Part shown: one piece after another, positions 16,973 through 27,311 of the stretch | How the letters are laid out: each line of letters begins with the position of its first letter | How positions within the stretch are numbered: the first letter of the stretch is position 1 | Assembly: GCA_030527795.1 (NCBI GenBank) | Contig: JAUNAB010000018.1 | Coordinates: forward strand, 1-32,269 | DNA: 32,269 bases | Reading direction: 5' to 3' | Source of the DNA: Pasteurellaceae bacterium | Lineage (GTDB): Bacteria; Pseudomonadota; Gammaproteobacteria; Enterobacterales; Pasteurellaceae | Program-made: the position numbers and the translations under genes | The notes under the pieces: model-generated | Told to the model about the DNA's origin: nothing | The model's input: only the letters and a program-made list of their open reading frames with translations | Databases searched by the model: none

Positions 16973-18631
16973 ATGAATACAACCTTTCAACTCGCTCAAA
17001 ATTGGCTTGCCCAAGATCCAGATAACGAAACGCAAGCTGAATTAAACCAATTATTAACCGACGCCAAAAATGGCGATACGCGCGCACAAAAAGAATTGCA
17101 AGCTCGCTTTAGCGGACGCTTGCAATTTGGCACAGCAGGATTGCGTGGGCGTTTACAAGCAGGACCAATGGGGATGAACCGCGTACTTGTAGCACAAGCT
17201 GCTGCGGGACTTGCCCAATTTCTAAAAGGCTATGATTCTACACCGTCAATTGTAATCGGTTACGATGGGCGTAAAAATTCCGATATTTTTGCCCGCGATA
17301 CCGCGGAAATTATGGCAGGTGTAGGCATTAAAACCTATTTATTACCACGCAAATTGCCAACCCCTGTGCTTGCTTTCGCAATTCAATATCTTGATTGTAC
17401 GGGTGGCGTAATGGTTACAGCGAGCCACAATCCGCCTGAAGATAATGGCTATAAAGTCTATCTCGGCAAAGCCAATGGCGGTGGACAAATCGTTTCTCCT
17501 GCAGATCAACAAATCTCTGCACTTATCAATCAAGTTGCCACAAGTTCAATTACTAAACTACCACGTAGCCAAAGCTTTACCGTACTCAATGATGACGTCG
17601 TAGATGCCTACATTGCCAAAACGGCAAGTTTAGCCAAAGAACCCGCCTGTGAAATCAATTATGTTTATACCGCAATGCACGGCGTAGGCTATGAAGTATT
17701 AAGCAAAACCTTAACCCAAGCAGGATTGCCACAACCGCATTTAGTGGAAGCGCAAATCCAACCAGACGGCAATTTCCCAACAGTAAACTTCCCAAATCCA
17801 GAAGAGAAAGGAGCGTTGGATTTAGCCATTGAATTAGCAAAACAACAAAATGCAGAGTTTATCATCGCCAATGACCCCGATGCAGACCGCTTAGCCGTAG
17901 CAGTGCCTGACCAACAAGGCAACTGGAAAGCCTTGCACGGCAACGTTGTCGGTTGTTTCTTAGCTTGGTATCTGGCACAACAATACCAATCGCAAGGCAA
18001 ACAAGGGGCATTTGCCTGCTCATTAGTATCATCCCCTGCCTTAGAAAAAATTGCACAGCAATATGGTTTCCGCTTCCAAGAAACGCTCACGGGCTTTAAA
18101 TATATCGGCAAAGTACCTGATTTATTATTTGGTTTTGAAGAAGCACTCGGCTATCTCGTTGACCCCGACAAAGTCCGCGATAAAGACGGTATTTCAGCTG
18201 CGGTAGTCTTTTTAGATTTAGTTCGCTCATTGAAAAAACAAGGCAAAACCTTGTCCGATTATGCCGCGGATTTTGCACGTCAATTTGGCGTTTATGCGAG
18301 CGGACAAATTTCTATCCGCGTGCAAGATCTCACAGAAATCAGCAAATTAATGAATGCGTTACGCCAAAATTCCCCAAGCGAAATTGGCGGCATTGCAGTG
18401 ACACAATTTACCGATCATCTCAAAACAGATTATCACAATGATATTTTGGTATTCGTACTTGCCAACGGCAGCCGTTTAATCGTACGCCCATCGGGAACCG
18501 AACCAAAAATTAAGTTCTATTTAGACGTACGTGGGCAAGATCAATCGCAAGCCGCAGACGTCCTAGCCGCATTTGACCACAGCGTACGCACATTGCTACG
18601 CCAAGCCGAATACGGTTCACAAGATTGCTAA
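16973..18631 (+). CDS. pgm: Phosphoglucomutase/phosphomannomutase (alpha-D-phosphohexomutase)
   Basis: 552-residue enzyme interconverting hexose 1- and 6-phosphates. Four family landmarks are present: phosphoserine loop VMVTASHNPPEDNGYK (about residue 145), metal loop NDPDADRLAVAV (about 300), sugar loop GFEEALGYLVDPDK, and phosphate-binding RPSGTEPKIKFY near the C-terminus. The length and FGTAGLRGRLQAGPMGMN start place it with the bacterial PgmB/YhxB-like branch rather than the classic 460-residue AlgC or GlmM. Start chosen at ATG 16973 because AAGGAG lies at 16961-16966; the frame extends upstream into lgtF without use. Likely role is glucose-1-phosphate for LOS, by neighbourhood with lgtF. 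Glucose versus mannose preference is not certain. Confidence 0.92.
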   Translation: MNTTFQLAQNWLAQDPDNETQAELNQLLTDAKNGDTRAQKELQARFSGRLQFGTAGLRGRLQAGPMGMNRVLVAQAAAGLAQFLKGYDSTPSIVIGYDGRKNSDIFARDTAEIMAGVGIKTYLLPRKLPTPVLAFAIQYLDCTGGVMVTASHNPPEDNGYKVYLGKANGGGQIVSPADQQISALINQVATSSITKLPRSQSFTVLNDDVVDAYIAKTASLAKEPACEINYVYTAMHGVGYEVLSKTLTQAGLPQPHLVEAQIQPDGNFPTVNFPNPEEKGALDLAIELAKQQNAEFIIANDPDADRLAVAVPDQQGNWKALHGNVVGCFLAWYLAQQYQSQGKQGAFACSLVSSPALEKIAQQYGFRFQETLTGFKYIGKVPDLLFGFEEALGYLVDPDKVRDKDGISAAVVFLDLVRSLKKQGKTLSDYAADFARQFGVYASGQISIRVQDLTEISKLMNALRQNSPSEIGGIAVTQFTDHLKTDYHNDILVFVLANGSRLIVRPSGTEPKIKFYLDVRGQDQSQAADVLAAFDHSVRTLLRQAEYGSQDC

Positions 18632-18637
18632 ACTAAA

Positions 18638-18681
18638 AAAACCGCGGTCAAAATTTCAAACGTTTTTTTGACCGCGGTTTT
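18638..18681. terminator. Bidirectional terminator made from two inverted uptake-like repeats (pgm / glyS)
   Basis: ACCGCGGT at 18641-18648 and 18671-18678, head to head, give a perfect 16-bp stem (AAAACCGCGGTCAAAA with its complement) and a 12-base loop, flanked by A and T runs. It lies between the convergent ends of pgm and glyS. Confidence 0.88.
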
Positions 18682-18706
18682 ATTTCAAAGCTGAATAAAT
18701 ACGAGA

Positions 18707-20770
18707 TTATTGCAATAACGAAATATCGGCTACTTGCAAGAACAGCCCTTGTAGTTTGTTCAAAATCGCAAGACGGTTCGCTTTTAAGGCAAGCTCCTCT
18801 GCATTCACCATCACATTATCAAAGAAATTATCCACAGGCTGACGTAAACTCGCCAGTTTATCTAACACCGCGGTATAATCGCCTTGTGCAATTAATGGTT
18901 GAACCGTTTTATCTAGGGCTAACACATTGTCTGCTAAAGCTTTTTCCGCAGGTTCAATACAAGCCGCTAAATTGATTTCGCCAATTTCGCCTTCCACTTT
19001 TGCCAAAATATTGCTCACACGCTTATTCGCGGCAGCTAAGGCTTGCGCAGAATCAAGGGTGCGGAAATGAGCGACCGCTCGCACACGGGCATCAAAATCA
19101 GCAGGTCGTGTTGGGCGGCGAGCTAATACAGCTTGGATCACATCAACAGCAATGCCTTCATCTTGATACCACGCACGGAAACGTCCGAGCATAAAATCAA
19201 CCACGTCATCAACAACATTGTTATTCGTTAATTTGTCGCCAAAAAGAACCGCGGATTTTTGCACCAGATCTACCAAATCCAATGGCAATTTTTTCTCCAC
19301 AATAATGCGTAATACGCCCAAGGCAGCACGACGTAAAGCAAATGGATCTTTATCGCCTTTTGGATGCTGACCGATGCCAAAAATACCCGTTAAGGTATCA
19401 ATTTTATCCGCTAACGCAACAGAACAAGCGACCAATGAATGCGGTAAATCATCACCCGCAAAACGTGGCATATATTGTTCATTTAACGCCACCGCCACTT
19501 CTTCGTCTTCGCCATCGTGACGCGCATAGTGCATGCCCATTACGCCTTGCGTATCGGTAAATTCAAACACCATATTCGTCATTAAATCGCATTTGGATAA
19601 CAAACCCGCACGTTTCGCTTTGTTTTCGTCTGCCCCAATTTGTTTCGCGATTTCGCCCGCAAGCTGTTCAATACGGTCAGTTTTATCACGTAATGTACCA
19701 AGTTGTTGTTGGAACAATACGGTTTCCAAGCGTGGCAAACGATCCGCTAAAGTTTGTTTTAAATCGGTTTTAAAGAAAAATTCCGCATCAGTTAAACGTG
19801 GGCGAACCACTTTTTCATTTCCTTCAATAATCGCACTTGGATCAGAAGGATTAATATTGGAAACAAAAATAAAATGCGGTAATAATTTGCCGTCTTTGTC
19901 ATAAATTGGAAAGTATTTCTGATCGCCTTTCATCGTATAAACAAGGGCTTCCGACGGCACCGCAAGAAAACGCTCTTCAAATTTTGCACTTAGCACATTT
20001 GGATATTCCACCAACGCAGTAACTTCGTCTAATAGATCTTCTTCAATATCTGCTACGCCACCAAGTTGCTGTGCTTTCGCTTGTGCTTGTGCCAAAATTT
20101 GTGCTTTACGCTCGTTGAAATCAGCAATCACACTACCACGTTCAGCTAAAATTTGCGGATATTGATCCGCGGTTTGAATGTCAAATTCACGTTCGCCTAA
20201 AAAACGATGCCCACGAATAGTGCGACCGCTTTTCACGCCAAGGATTTCGTCATCAATTAATTCATCGCCAAATAATAGCGTAACCGTATGCACAGGGCGA
20301 ATAAACTGCACCGTTTTATCGCCCCAACGCATTGGTTTTGGAATCGGCAATTTCGCTAACGCATTGGCAACAATCTCGGCTAATAAATTTTTGGTTGGCT
20401 GCCCTTCAACCGTGGCACGATAAACTAGCCATTCGCCTTTATCCGTTGCCACACGTTCTGCTTGCTCAACGCTAATGCCACAACCGCGAGCCCAACCTTC
20501 TGCAGCTTTAGTCGGCTTACCGTTTTCATCAAACGCTGCCGCAACCGCAGGGCCGCGTTTTTCAATCTCTTTACTTGGTTGAGCATCCGCTAAACCTAAC
20601 ACTTTAACTGCCAAACGACGTGGGCTAGCAAACCATTCAACGTTATCAAACGCTAAACCCGCTTGGGTTAATTCCGCTTCCACATTTTGTGCAAAAGCCG
20701 TTGCTAATTTTTTGAGTGCCTTCGGTGGCAACTCTTCAGTGCCGATTTCGGCGAGAAAGGTTTTATTCAT
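18707..20770 (-). CDS. glyS: Glycine-tRNA ligase beta subunit
   Basis: Beta subunit of the tetrameric (alpha2beta2) bacterial glycyl-tRNA synthetase; charges tRNA-Gly together with GlyQ. 687 residues, normal length. It opens with [20 protein letters not shown], continues with the B3/4-like and core regions ([20 protein letters not shown] near 150-170), and has the HD-like domain with [20 protein letters not shown] (about 460-480). A C-terminal anticodon-binding-like domain follows. ATG at 20770 with AGAGAAAC. Preceded by a small lipoprotein gene that separates it from glyQ. One exact uptake-like repeat (18867-18874) reads TAV near the C-terminus. Confidence 0.98.
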   Translation of the reverse strand: MNKTFLAEIGTEELPPKALKKLATAFAQNVEAELTQAGLAFDNVEWFASPRRLAVKVLGLADAQPSKEIEKRGPAVAAAFDENGKPTKAAEGWARGCGISVEQAERVATDKGEWLVYRATVEGQPTKNLLAEIVANALAKLPIPKPMRWGDKTVQFIRPVHTVTLLFGDELIDDEILGVKSGRTIRGHRFLGEREFDIQTADQYPQILAERGSVIADFNERKAQILAQAQAKAQQLGGVADIEEDLLDEVTALVEYPNVLSAKFEERFLAVPSEALVYTMKGDQKYFPIYDKDGKLLPHFIFVSNINPSDPSAIIEGNEKVVRPRLTDAEFFFKTDLKQTLADRLPRLETVLFQQQLGTLRDKTDRIEQLAGEIAKQIGADENKAKRAGLLSKCDLMTNMVFEFTDTQGVMGMHYARHDGEDEEVAVALNEQYMPRFAGDDLPHSLVACSVALADKIDTLTGIFGIGQHPKGDKDPFALRRAALGVLRIIVEKKLPLDLVDLVQKSAVLFGDKLTNNNVVDDVVDFMLGRFRAWYQDEGIAVDVIQAVLARRPTRPADFDARVRAVAHFRTLDSAQALAAANKRVSNILAKVEGEIGEINLAACIEPAEKALADNVLALDKTVQPLIAQGDYTAVLDKLASLRQPVDNFFDNVMVNAEELALKANRLAILNKLQGLFLQVADISLLQ
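18867..18874. repeat. Uptake-like repeat ACCGCGGT in glyS
   Basis: Exact core with degenerate flanks; read as TAV near the GlyS C-terminus. Confidence 0.6.
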
Positions 20771-20790
20771 TTTGTTTCTCTTTTTCTAAT

Positions 20791-21303
20791 TTATCTCTGA
20801 AATCCATTATCTAAACAAATTTGTTTACTCGTTGTTAATTCAAACGCCAATGATTTATTTGGATAATCATAATAATATCTATGATGTTCTTCTAAGCCTT
20901 TTTCCTGCGCTAATTTTACCGTTCTTAAAGAACATGTCCGATAAATTAAATCTTTATTCATAGAAGCGTGCATATTATCTTGAGCTGATTTACTCAAATT
21001 TGACCAAGACGATTTATCAAAAGAATATTCAAAAATAACTTGGTTATTGTCTGCCTGTACATTTTCAATATAAAGCCCATTGCCGAGATAAAAATGCGTT
21101 TGACCATGTAATTTTGCTTTTTCTTTTTTGGCACCTTGGAGTGCTAATTGTTGTACAGATAAATTTTGCGTTTGTTTTTGGTATTGCTCAACATATCCAT
21201 CATTTTGATGATAGTAATCCATATATTGATCACGTAATTCTTCATCACTAACAGAGCAAGCTGATAGTAAGACAGAAATTAACATAATTAAAAATTTTTT
21301 CAT
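20791..21303 (-). CDS. Small lipoprotein of unknown function between glyQ and glyS
   Basis: 170 residues beginning with a lipoprotein signal, MKKFLIMLISVLLSAC, lipobox LLSAC with Cys16, so it is probably envelope-anchored. The mature part is charged, Tyr- and Gln-rich (DQYMDYYHQNDGYVEQYQK) and later has two further cysteines (YRTCSL and SKQICLDNGF), which could form a disulfide. Ribosome-binding AGGTAAG is before the ATG. I do not recognise the family. H. influenzae also has small genes between glyQ and glyS, as I recall. No functional clue links it to tRNA charging. Confidence 0.8.
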   Translation of the reverse strand: MKKFLIMLISVLLSACSVSDEELRDQYMDYYHQNDGYVEQYQKQTQNLSVQQLALQGAKKEKAKLHGQTHFYLGNGLYIENVQADNNQVIFEYSFDKSSWSNLSKSAQDNMHASMNKDLIYRTCSLRTVKLAQEKGLEEHHRYYYDYPNKSLAFELTTSKQICLDNGFQR

Positions 21304-21342
21304 TGTTACTTACCTATTATAAAAAACAAACCTCTAATAAAT

Positions 21343-22251
21343 TTATTTACACCCCGGAAACCCCAACGCTTCACGGCTTGCGTAATAGGCTTCGGCAACG
21401 CCTTTGGTTAGGGCTCGAATGCGTAAAATATATCGTTGGCGTTCAGTAACAGAAATCGCTTTGCGTGCGTCTAATAAGTTAAAGCTATGAGCGGCTTTTA
21501 AAATACGTTCATACGCAGGCAATGGCAAAGGTTTTTCTAGCTCCAATAGGGCTTTGGCTTCACGTTCGTATTCATCAAAACATTTGAATAAGAAATCAAC
21601 GTTGGCGTATTCAAAATTGTAGGTAGATTGTTCCACTTCGTTTTGATGAAATACATCACCGTAAGTGGTTTTGCCGAGTGGGCCATCGGAATAAACCAAA
21701 TCATAAACACTATCCACGCCCTGAATGTACATCGCCAAACGTTCTAAACCATAGGTGATTTCGCCCGTCACAGGTTTACATTCTAAACCGCCTACTTGTT
21801 GGAAATAGGTAAATTGCGTTACTTCCATCCCGTTAAGCCACACTTCCCAGCCGAGTCCCCACGCACCAAGGGTTGGGTTTTCCCAGTTGTCTTCCACAAA
21901 ACGAATGTCATTTTGCGTTGGGTCAAAACCGAGCATTTTTAAACTGTCTAAATACAATTCTTGAATATTATCAGGCGAAGGTTTAATCACTACTTGAAAT
22001 TGATAATAATGTTGCAAACGGTTTGGATTTTCGCCATAACGTCCATCTGTTGGGCGGCGAGATGGCTGCACATAAGCAAACGCCATTGGTTCAGGACCTA
22101 ATGCACGTAATGCGGTCATTGGGTGCGACGTTCCCGCCCCCACTTCCATATCAAAAGGTTGAACAATGGTGCAACCTTGTTGCGCCCAATAATCTTGTAG
22201 GGCTAAAATCATTCCTTGGAAAGTTTTTACATTAAATTTTGTATTCGTCAT
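21343..22251 (-). CDS. glyQ: Glycine-tRNA ligase alpha subunit
   Basis: Catalytic class II synthetase subunit for glycine. 302 residues, normal. Landmarks: the start [50 protein letters not shown] near 41-68, and the class II motifs in [19 protein letters not shown] and [16 protein letters not shown] at 22251, with TATAAT on the minus strand at 22284-22289 as a likely -10. It is the first gene of glyQ-lipoprotein-glyS. Confidence 0.98.
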   Translation of the reverse strand: MTNTKFNVKTFQGMILALQDYWAQQGCTIVQPFDMEVGAGTSHPMTALRALGPEPMAFAYVQPSRRPTDGRYGENPNRLQHYYQFQVVIKPSPDNIQELYLDSLKMLGFDPTQNDIRFVEDNWENPTLGAWGLGWEVWLNGMEVTQFTYFQQVGGLECKPVTGEITYGLERLAMYIQGVDSVYDLVYSDGPLGKTTYGDVFHQNEVEQSTYNFEYANVDFLFKCFDEYEREAKALLELEKPLPLPAYERILKAAHSFNLLDARKAISVTERQRYILRIRALTKGVAEAYYASREALGFPGCK

Positions 22252-22283
22252 AGTTTTTCAAAAATTAAATTAAATATTGCTTG

Positions 22284-22289
22284 ATTATA
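22284..22289 (-). promoter_or_regulatory. -10 box of the glyQ promoter
   Basis: Consensus TATAAT on the minus strand, 33 bases upstream of the glyQ ATG. No clear -35. An exact uptake-like repeat lies just upstream at 22318-22325. Confidence 0.5.
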
Positions 22290-22317
22290 CTGTAATTTCG
22301 CACGATTACCACGCAAA

Positions 22318-22325
22318 ACCGCGGT
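22318..22325 (+). repeat. Uptake-like repeat ACCGCGGT between polA and glyQ
   Basis: Exact core, context GCAAAACCGCGGTCTAAAA, single copy, 17 bases beyond the polA stop. Confidence 0.75.
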
Positions 22326-22342
22326 CTAAAATGGAATCATTT

Positions 22343-25126
22343 TTAGTGTGCCTGATCCCAATTTGCCCCAACGCCCACTTCAACAATAAGCGGAACAACT
22401 AAATCCGCGGCATTTTCCATTAACATTTTGATTTTATCACGATAGTATTCAAGGCGATCTTCACGCACTTCAAACACCAATTCATCGTGGACTTGCATAA
22501 TCATCTTAATCTCATCTTGCTGAGCTATTTGATCGGCGATGGCAATCATTGCTCGCTTAATAATATCCGCTGCCGTACCTTGCATTGGTGCGTTAATCGC
22601 CACACGTTCAGCCCCTTTGCGACGCATTGCATTGCTGGCATTAATTTCAGGTAAGTATAGACGGCGACCAAACAAAGTTTCAACATAACCTTGTGCTTTA
22701 GCTTGCTGCTGAATATCGTGCATAAATGTTTGCACATTCGGGTAACGTTGGAAATATAAATTAATGTATTCTTGCGCTTGATTACGCCCAATGCCAAGTT
22801 GACGCGCCAATCCAAAGGCAGACATTCCATAAATCAAGCCGAAATTAATGGCTTTTGCACTACGCCGCTGCTCGCTAGTCACTTGCTCTAATGATACGCC
22901 AAAAATTTCAGCCGCGGTTGAGCGATGAATATCTTTGCCTTGGCTAAACGCCTGTGTTAAGCCTTGATCGCCCGACAAATGTGCCATAATACGAAGTTCA
23001 ATTTGCGAATAATCGGCTGCCATAATTTGATAGCCTTGACGTGCAATAAAGGCTTGGCGGATCCGCCGACCTTCTTCATTTCGGATTGGGATATTTTGTA
23101 AATTTGGATCGCTAGACGACAAACGCCCCGTAATCGTTACCGCTTGATGATAACTTGTATGCACTCGCCCTGTCTGTGGATTAACCATTTGTGGCAATTT
23201 ATCCGTATAAGTTGATTTCAATTTGCTCAACCCACGGTGTTCAACCAACACTTTTGGCAATTCGTGTTCATAGGCAAGTTCTTCTAGCACTTCTTCATTG
23301 GTTGACGGCGCCCCTTTTGGCGTTTTACGCAAAACAGGCAACCCTAATTTATCAAATAGAATCTCTTGTAATTGTTTTGTTGACGCTAAATTAAATGGCT
23401 GTCCTGCCAATTCATAGGCTTGTTGCTCTAATTCGGTAAGGCGTGCAGCAATCTCATTCGATTGTAAACATAACAAATCACTATCAATCAACACACCTTC
23501 ACGTTCTACTTGTGATAAAACCTTCGTTAACGGCAATTCCATTTGTTCAAACAGTTGCATTAATTTCGGTTCTTGCCGTAATTTTACCCACAGCACTTGA
23601 TGCAATTTCATCGTCACATCGGCATCTTCTGCTGCATAAGTAGTGGCTTGTTCAATATCAATCTGATTAAATGTAAGTTGCCCTTTGCCCTTGCCTGCAA
23701 TCTCTTCAAAAGCAATTGTTTGATGCCCCAAATAACGCAATGCTAAATCATCCATATTATGTCGCCCCGTGCTATCTAACACATAAGATTCGAGCATTGT
23801 ATCAAAGGCAAAACCCTGTACATTGATGCCGTAACGCATAAAAATTGCTAAATCGTATTTAAAATTCTGTCCCACTTTTTTAATCGCAGGATTTTCCAAA
23901 ATGGGTTTCAGTTGCGCTAAGGTTTGGTTCAAATCAAGTTGTTCAGGCGCACCAATATAATTATGCCCTAACGGCAAATAGGCCGCTTCGCCTGTTTCAA
24001 AGGCAAAAGAAATGCCGATGAGATTAGCTTGCATATAATCAAGGCTGTCGGTTTCGGTGTCCAGTGCAAATAAATCCGCTTGCGTTAATTTATCTAACCA
24101 ATGGTTTAAATCCGTTTGATTGAGAATACAAGCATAATGGCTACGGTCAACTAAAACGCTCGGATTTTGAGCCGCGGTTTGTTCAGAGTTTGACGAGGAT
24201 AAATTTGAATAGGCGCTAAGCTGTGTTTGTGTAATTGAACTTGCTCCGCTCATCACTTCATTCAGCCACTTTTTAAATTCATAACGGGCAAAATACGTGA
24301 TTAATTTATCATTATCCGCTGCCGCTAAAACCAAATCATCAAGCGTAACATCCAGCTGCACATCAGTTTTAATAGTAGCTAAGGCATAAGATAAATCCGC
24401 ATCGGCACTGCCCGCGGCCAATTTTTCTGCGATTTTTTTTGCACCACGCAAAGGCAAATCAGCCACTTTATCTAAATTCGCATAAATTTGTTTAAGCGAA
24501 CCGATACCTTGCAATAATCCCAAAGCAGTCTTCTCGCCAATGCCTGCCACGCCAGGAATGTTGTCCGAGCTATCGCCCATCAAGGCTAAATAATCAATAA
24601 TTAACTCTGGCGGAATGCCGTATTTTTCAATCACGCCATTACAATCAAGCAAACTATTATTCATCGTATTGATCAACATAATTTGCTCATTAACTAGCTG
24701 TGCCATATCTTTATCGCCCGTGCTAATTAGCACCGCTTTGCCTTGTGCTGACGCTTGTTTGGCTAAGGTGCCAATCACATCATCCGCTTCAACCCCTTCC
24801 ACTGACAATAACGGAATGCCGAGCGCACGGATCATCTCGTGTAAAGGTGCAATTTGTTTACGCAAATTCTCATCCATCGGAGGACGATGGGCTTTATATT
24901 GCTCAAACATTTCATCACGAAAGGTTTTGCCTTTGGCATCAAAAACGACCGCGATATGGCTCGGTTGCACCTGTGCAATCAGGCTTTTTAACATATTTAA
25001 CACGCCATACATCGCACCTGTCGGTTCACCCTGACTATTGGTTAACGGCGGAAAGGCGTGGAATGCACGGTATAAATAAGACGAACCGTCCACTAGAACA
25101 AGTGGATTAGGGGCAATTTGGGGCAT
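22343..25126 (-). CDS. polA: DNA polymerase I
   Basis: Repair and Okazaki-fragment polymerase with three activities, about 927 residues (E. coli 928). 5'-nuclease domain about 1-290 ([57 protein letters not shown]). The 3'-5' exonuclease appears catalytically complete: DTET in [22 protein letters not shown] and YAAEDADVT. Polymerase motifs A ([19 protein letters not shown]), B ([19 protein letters not shown]) and C ([10 protein letters not shown]). Start at the ATG at 25126; the upstream TTG at 25138 is less likely. Uptake-like near-copies GCCGCGGT occur at 22911 and 24171. Confidence 0.98.
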   Translation of the reverse strand: MPQIAPNPLVLVDGSSYLYRAFHAFPPLTNSQGEPTGAMYGVLNMLKSLIAQVQPSHIAVVFDAKGKTFRDEMFEQYKAHRPPMDENLRKQIAPLHEMIRALGIPLLSVEGVEADDVIGTLAKQASAQGKAVLISTGDKDMAQLVNEQIMLINTMNNSLLDCNGVIEKYGIPPELIIDYLALMGDSSDNIPGVAGIGEKTALGLLQGIGSLKQIYANLDKVADLPLRGAKKIAEKLAAGSADADLSYALATIKTDVQLDVTLDDLVLAAADNDKLITYFARYEFKKWLNEVMSGASSITQTQLSAYSNLSSSNSEQTAAQNPSVLVDRSHYACILNQTDLNHWLDKLTQADLFALDTETDSLDYMQANLIGISFAFETGEAAYLPLGHNYIGAPEQLDLNQTLAQLKPILENPAIKKVGQNFKYDLAIFMRYGINVQGFAFDTMLESYVLDSTGRHNMDDLALRYLGHQTIAFEEIAGKGKGQLTFNQIDIEQATTYAAEDADVTMKLHQVLWVKLRQEPKLMQLFEQMELPLTKVLSQVEREGVLIDSDLLCLQSNEIAARLTELEQQAYELAGQPFNLASTKQLQEILFDKLGLPVLRKTPKGAPSTNEEVLEELAYEHELPKVLVEHRGLSKLKSTYTDKLPQMVNPQTGRVHTSYHQAVTITGRLSSSDPNLQNIPIRNEEGRRIRQAFIARQGYQIMAADYSQIELRIMAHLSGDQGLTQAFSQGKDIHRSTAAEIFGVSLEQVTSEQRRSAKAINFGLIYGMSAFGLARQLGIGRNQAQEYINLYFQRYPNVQTFMHDIQQQAKAQGYVETLFGRRLYLPEINASNAMRRKGAERVAINAPMQGTAADIIKRAMIAIADQIAQQDEIKMIMQVHDELVFEVREDRLEYYRDKIKMLMENAADLVVPLIVEVGVGANWDQAH

Positions 25127-25201
25127 AAAGAATCTCAATTAGCTAAAAATGACCGAATTATAGCGGATAATTCGCACTTCTAAAACTATTTCAGCCTTTG
25201 G

Positions 25202-26233
25202 CTAATGATCCCATAGCCGATGAACAAAGGGCAGAATGTCTTTTAAACATTCAGCGATTGAAATCACGGTCAGATTTTTTTCCACTTCTTTTTTAAACGG
25301 TGGACAAAAAGCAAGATGACGATCGGGTTGATTTATTGGTCGCCAACGGCGTGGAATGGCAGATAAACGGCTCGGATAAAACCCAATGGTTGCCACGTTC
25401 AACGCCCCGGCCAAATGCAAAGGCCCTGTTGAGCCTGCGATAAATAAATCAGCACAAGCAATGGAATGAGCAAAATCTACCAAACCATTATTTTTATCGT
25501 AAATCACCACAGCGGAATGCTGAATTAATTGAGCTAATTGCTGTGCTTTTTCGCTTTCGTTCTGCCCTGCGGTTAACACAATTTGACAATCAAATTCGTT
25601 CAACATCCCTTTAATCAAATCAGCATATTGTGGCAATGACAAATTATTAGCAGAACCGCCCGAACCACTATGCACAAAAACCCACTTTTTCTGTGGATCA
25701 AGATTGAGCTGTTGGCTCAAAAAAACACGCTGATTTTTGACCGCGGTAGGTGGTAATTGCCAATAAGGCAACGCAGGCTCACAAACAGAAAAATGAAAAT
25801 CGTGTAGAAAACGCCGTGCGAGATCTTGATTATATTCAAATTCTGCCTTTTCAGAGCGTGAACGGCGTTGAGTAAGTCGTTGATTATACAAAAATTGAAA
25901 CAATTTAGTCGCAGGTGCCAGACGATAGCCAATACGGCTACAAAAAGTTAATTTTGCATTATACCAATCCGACACAAAACTGATGACCGCATCAAAATGC
26001 TGATCCTTAATTTCATTTAATACACGGCGTTGCTCGTTTTTGTCCGTTTTATCCTTAGCATCAATAATTACCGCGTCTAAATAAGGGCAAACTTGTGCAA
26101 GGGGAGCGGTGTAACTTGGCACTAATGCTGTAATCTGAAGTTGCGGTGCCGAGGCTTTCAATAATGCAAATGCAGGCCAAGCAAGCATAAAATCGCCCAA
26201 TTTATCATTACGAATAACTAACAATTTTTGCAT
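25202..26233 (-). CDS. Glycosyltransferase family 9 (heptosyltransferase-like)
   Basis: 343 residues, GT-B fold of the ADP-heptose:LPS heptosyltransferase family. It opens LLVIRNDKLGDFMLAWPAFA (the R-x2-x-LGD motif), has VFVHSGSGGSANNLSLPQYA (about 190-210) at the start of the nucleotide-sugar domain, and AGSTGPLHLAGALNVATIGFYP (about 267-288), where the family has a donor-binding G-T/S-x-G-x-x-H-x-A. The probable role is adding heptose to LOS, at the inner face of the inner membrane. Which linkage (I, II, III) cannot be told. ATG at 26233; it may be transcribed with polA. An exact repeat (25740-25747) encodes TAV. Confidence 0.87.
   Translation of the reverse strand: MQKLLVIRNDKLGDFMLAWPAFALLKASAPQLQITALVPSYTAPLAQVCPYLDAVIIDAKDKTDKNEQRRVLNEIKDQHFDAVISFVSDWYNAKLTFCSRIGYRLAPATKLFQFLYNQRLTQRRSRSEKAEFEYNQDLARRFLHDFHFSVCEPALPYWQLPPTAVKNQRVFLSQQLNLDPQKKWVFVHSGSGGSANNLSLPQYADLIKGMLNEFDCQIVLTAGQNESEKAQQLAQLIQHSAVVIYDKNNGLVDFAHSIACADLFIAGSTGPLHLAGALNVATIGFYPSRLSAIPRRWRPINQPDRHLAFCPPFKKEVEKNLTVISIAECLKDILPFVHRLWDH
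25740..25747 (-). repeat. Uptake-like repeat ACCGCGGT in the family 9 glycosyltransferase
   Basis: Exact core, context TTTTTGACCGCGGTAGG; read as TAVKN. Confidence 0.75.
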
Positions 26234-26330
26234 TCTCTTTCCCTGTTTTTTGCTATTATTTTTTCTCTACGATACAAGCTCGCATTGTAGCGGTTCATCA
26301 AAAACTTTGCAAAATTTATCCGTGGTTTTG

Positions 26331-26338
26331 ACCGCGGT
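26331..26338 (-). repeat. Uptake-like repeat ACCGCGGT upstream of rpsP
   Basis: Exact core, context GGTTTTGACCGCGGTATC, in the divergent gap before the rpsP promoter. Confidence 0.75.
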
Positions 26339-26379
26339 ATCAACGCATTATGCCAACAGCCCAATCCCGTGCATTTCCT

Positions 26380-26408
26380 TTGCTTTTCTTTTGGGTTTTC
26401 TGTATAAT
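26380..26408 (+). promoter_or_regulatory. Promoter of the rpsP-rimM-trmD-rplS operon
   Basis: TTGCTT at 26380-26385, a 17-base spacer and TATAAT at 26403-26408, close to the sigma-70 consensus. It lies about 100 bases before the rpsP ATG, leaving a leader of roughly 90 bases. Confidence 0.75.
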
Positions 26409-26452
26409 TCGTGGGCTTTTTGTCTATATATACAGAGAAAAAAGTAAGCATT

Positions 26453-26480
26453 CCCACCCCTTCGATGTGGGTTTTCTTTT
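26453..26480 (+). terminator. Leader hairpin with T-rich tail before rpsP (possible attenuator)
   Basis: CCCAC (26453-26457) pairs with GTGGG (26467-26471) around a 9-base loop and is followed by TTTTCTTTTA. It lies in the mRNA leader between promoter and rpsP, about 26 bases before the start codon. The form is that of a short intrinsic terminator. Attenuation is inference; the stem is only five pairs. Confidence 0.4.
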
Positions 26481-26505
26481 ATTATTAAATACTTAGAGGA
26501 AGGTT

Positions 26506-26754
26506 ATGGTAACCATTCGTTTATCTCGTGGCGGAGCAAAAAAACGCCCATTCTATCAAATCGTTGTGGCTGACAGTCGTTGTCCACGTGACGGTCGTTT
26601 TATCGAGCGCGTTGGCTTTTTCAACCCAATCGCAGCGGGTAAAGCAGAGCGTTTACGCATTGATTTAGATCGCGTAAATGCGTGGTTAGAAAAAGGCGCA
26701 AGCTTATCTGATCGCGTATCTAGCTTAGTGAAAGAAGCACAAAAAGCGGCTTAA
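26506..26754 (+). CDS. rpsP: 30S ribosomal protein S16
   Basis: 82 residues, the full bS16 protein ([21 protein letters not shown] at the start, [12 protein letters not shown] near 30). Assembly protein of the small subunit body. Strong ribosome-binding site AGAGGAAGG before the ATG. First gene of the conserved rpsP-rimM-trmD-rplS operon. Confidence 0.99.
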   Translation: MVTIRLSRGGAKKRPFYQIVVADSRCPRDGRFIERVGFFNPIAAGKAERLRIDLDRVNAWLEKGASLSDRVSSLVKEAQKAA

Positions 26755-26783
26755 TTTCAACAGGTTATTTTAAGGTGAAATAA

Positions 26784-27311
26784 ATGGAACAGCAGAAAAT
26801 CGAAGTAGTCGGTAAATTGGGTTCAACTTACGGCATCCGCGGTTGGTTGCGCATTTATTCATCAACAGAACAAGCTGAAAGCATTTTTGACTATCAACCT
26901 TGGTTTTTAAAAATCAAAGGACAGTGGCAAGCCACAACGTTAGAAAGCTGGAAACATCATAATCACGAATTGATCGTTAAGCTAAAAGGCATCGACGATC
27001 GCGAAGCTGCACAAACCCTTGCCAATGTTGAAATTGGTGTGGATTTGGCAGTTTTTCCTAAATTGGACGATGATGATTTTTATTGGCATGATTTAATCGG
27101 TTGCCAAGTGATTAATCTTCAAAATTACAATATGGGCATAGTTTCTGAAATGATGGAAACAGGTTCAAACGATGTATTAGTCGTGCGAGCCACAAGCAAA
27201 GATGCCTTTGGCAAACAAGAACGGTTAATTCCGTTTTTATATGAACAAGTAGTTAAAAGAGTAGATCTCGCCACAAAGACTATTGAAGTGGATTGGGACG
27301 CTGGTTTCTAA
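26784..27311 (+). CDS. rimM: Ribosome maturation factor RimM
   Basis: Helps late maturation of the 30S head and binds S19. 175 residues: N-terminal RimM barrel ([19 protein letters not shown], 9-27) and C-terminal PRC-barrel ([15 protein letters not shown] at about 96-110). Starts 29 bases after rpsP. Near-copy TCCGCGGT at 26836-26843 reads as IRG. It is followed by a 54-base gap to trmD. Confidence 0.98.
   Translation: MEQQKIEVVGKLGSTYGIRGWLRIYSSTEQAESIFDYQPWFLKIKGQWQATTLESWKHHNHELIVKLKGIDDREAAQTLANVEIGVDLAVFPKLDDDDFYWHDLIGCQVINLQNYNMGIVSEMMETGSNDVLVVRATSKDAFGKQERLIPFLYEQVVKRVDLATKTIEVDWDAGF

Noticed and set aside
17689-18111. 140-codon minus-strand frame inside pgm
   Set aside because: Antisense shadow of conserved mutase motifs, no domain.
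24615-25110. 121-139 codon plus-strand frames antisense to polA
   Set aside because: Overlap the conserved 5'-nuclease domain; no independent evidence.
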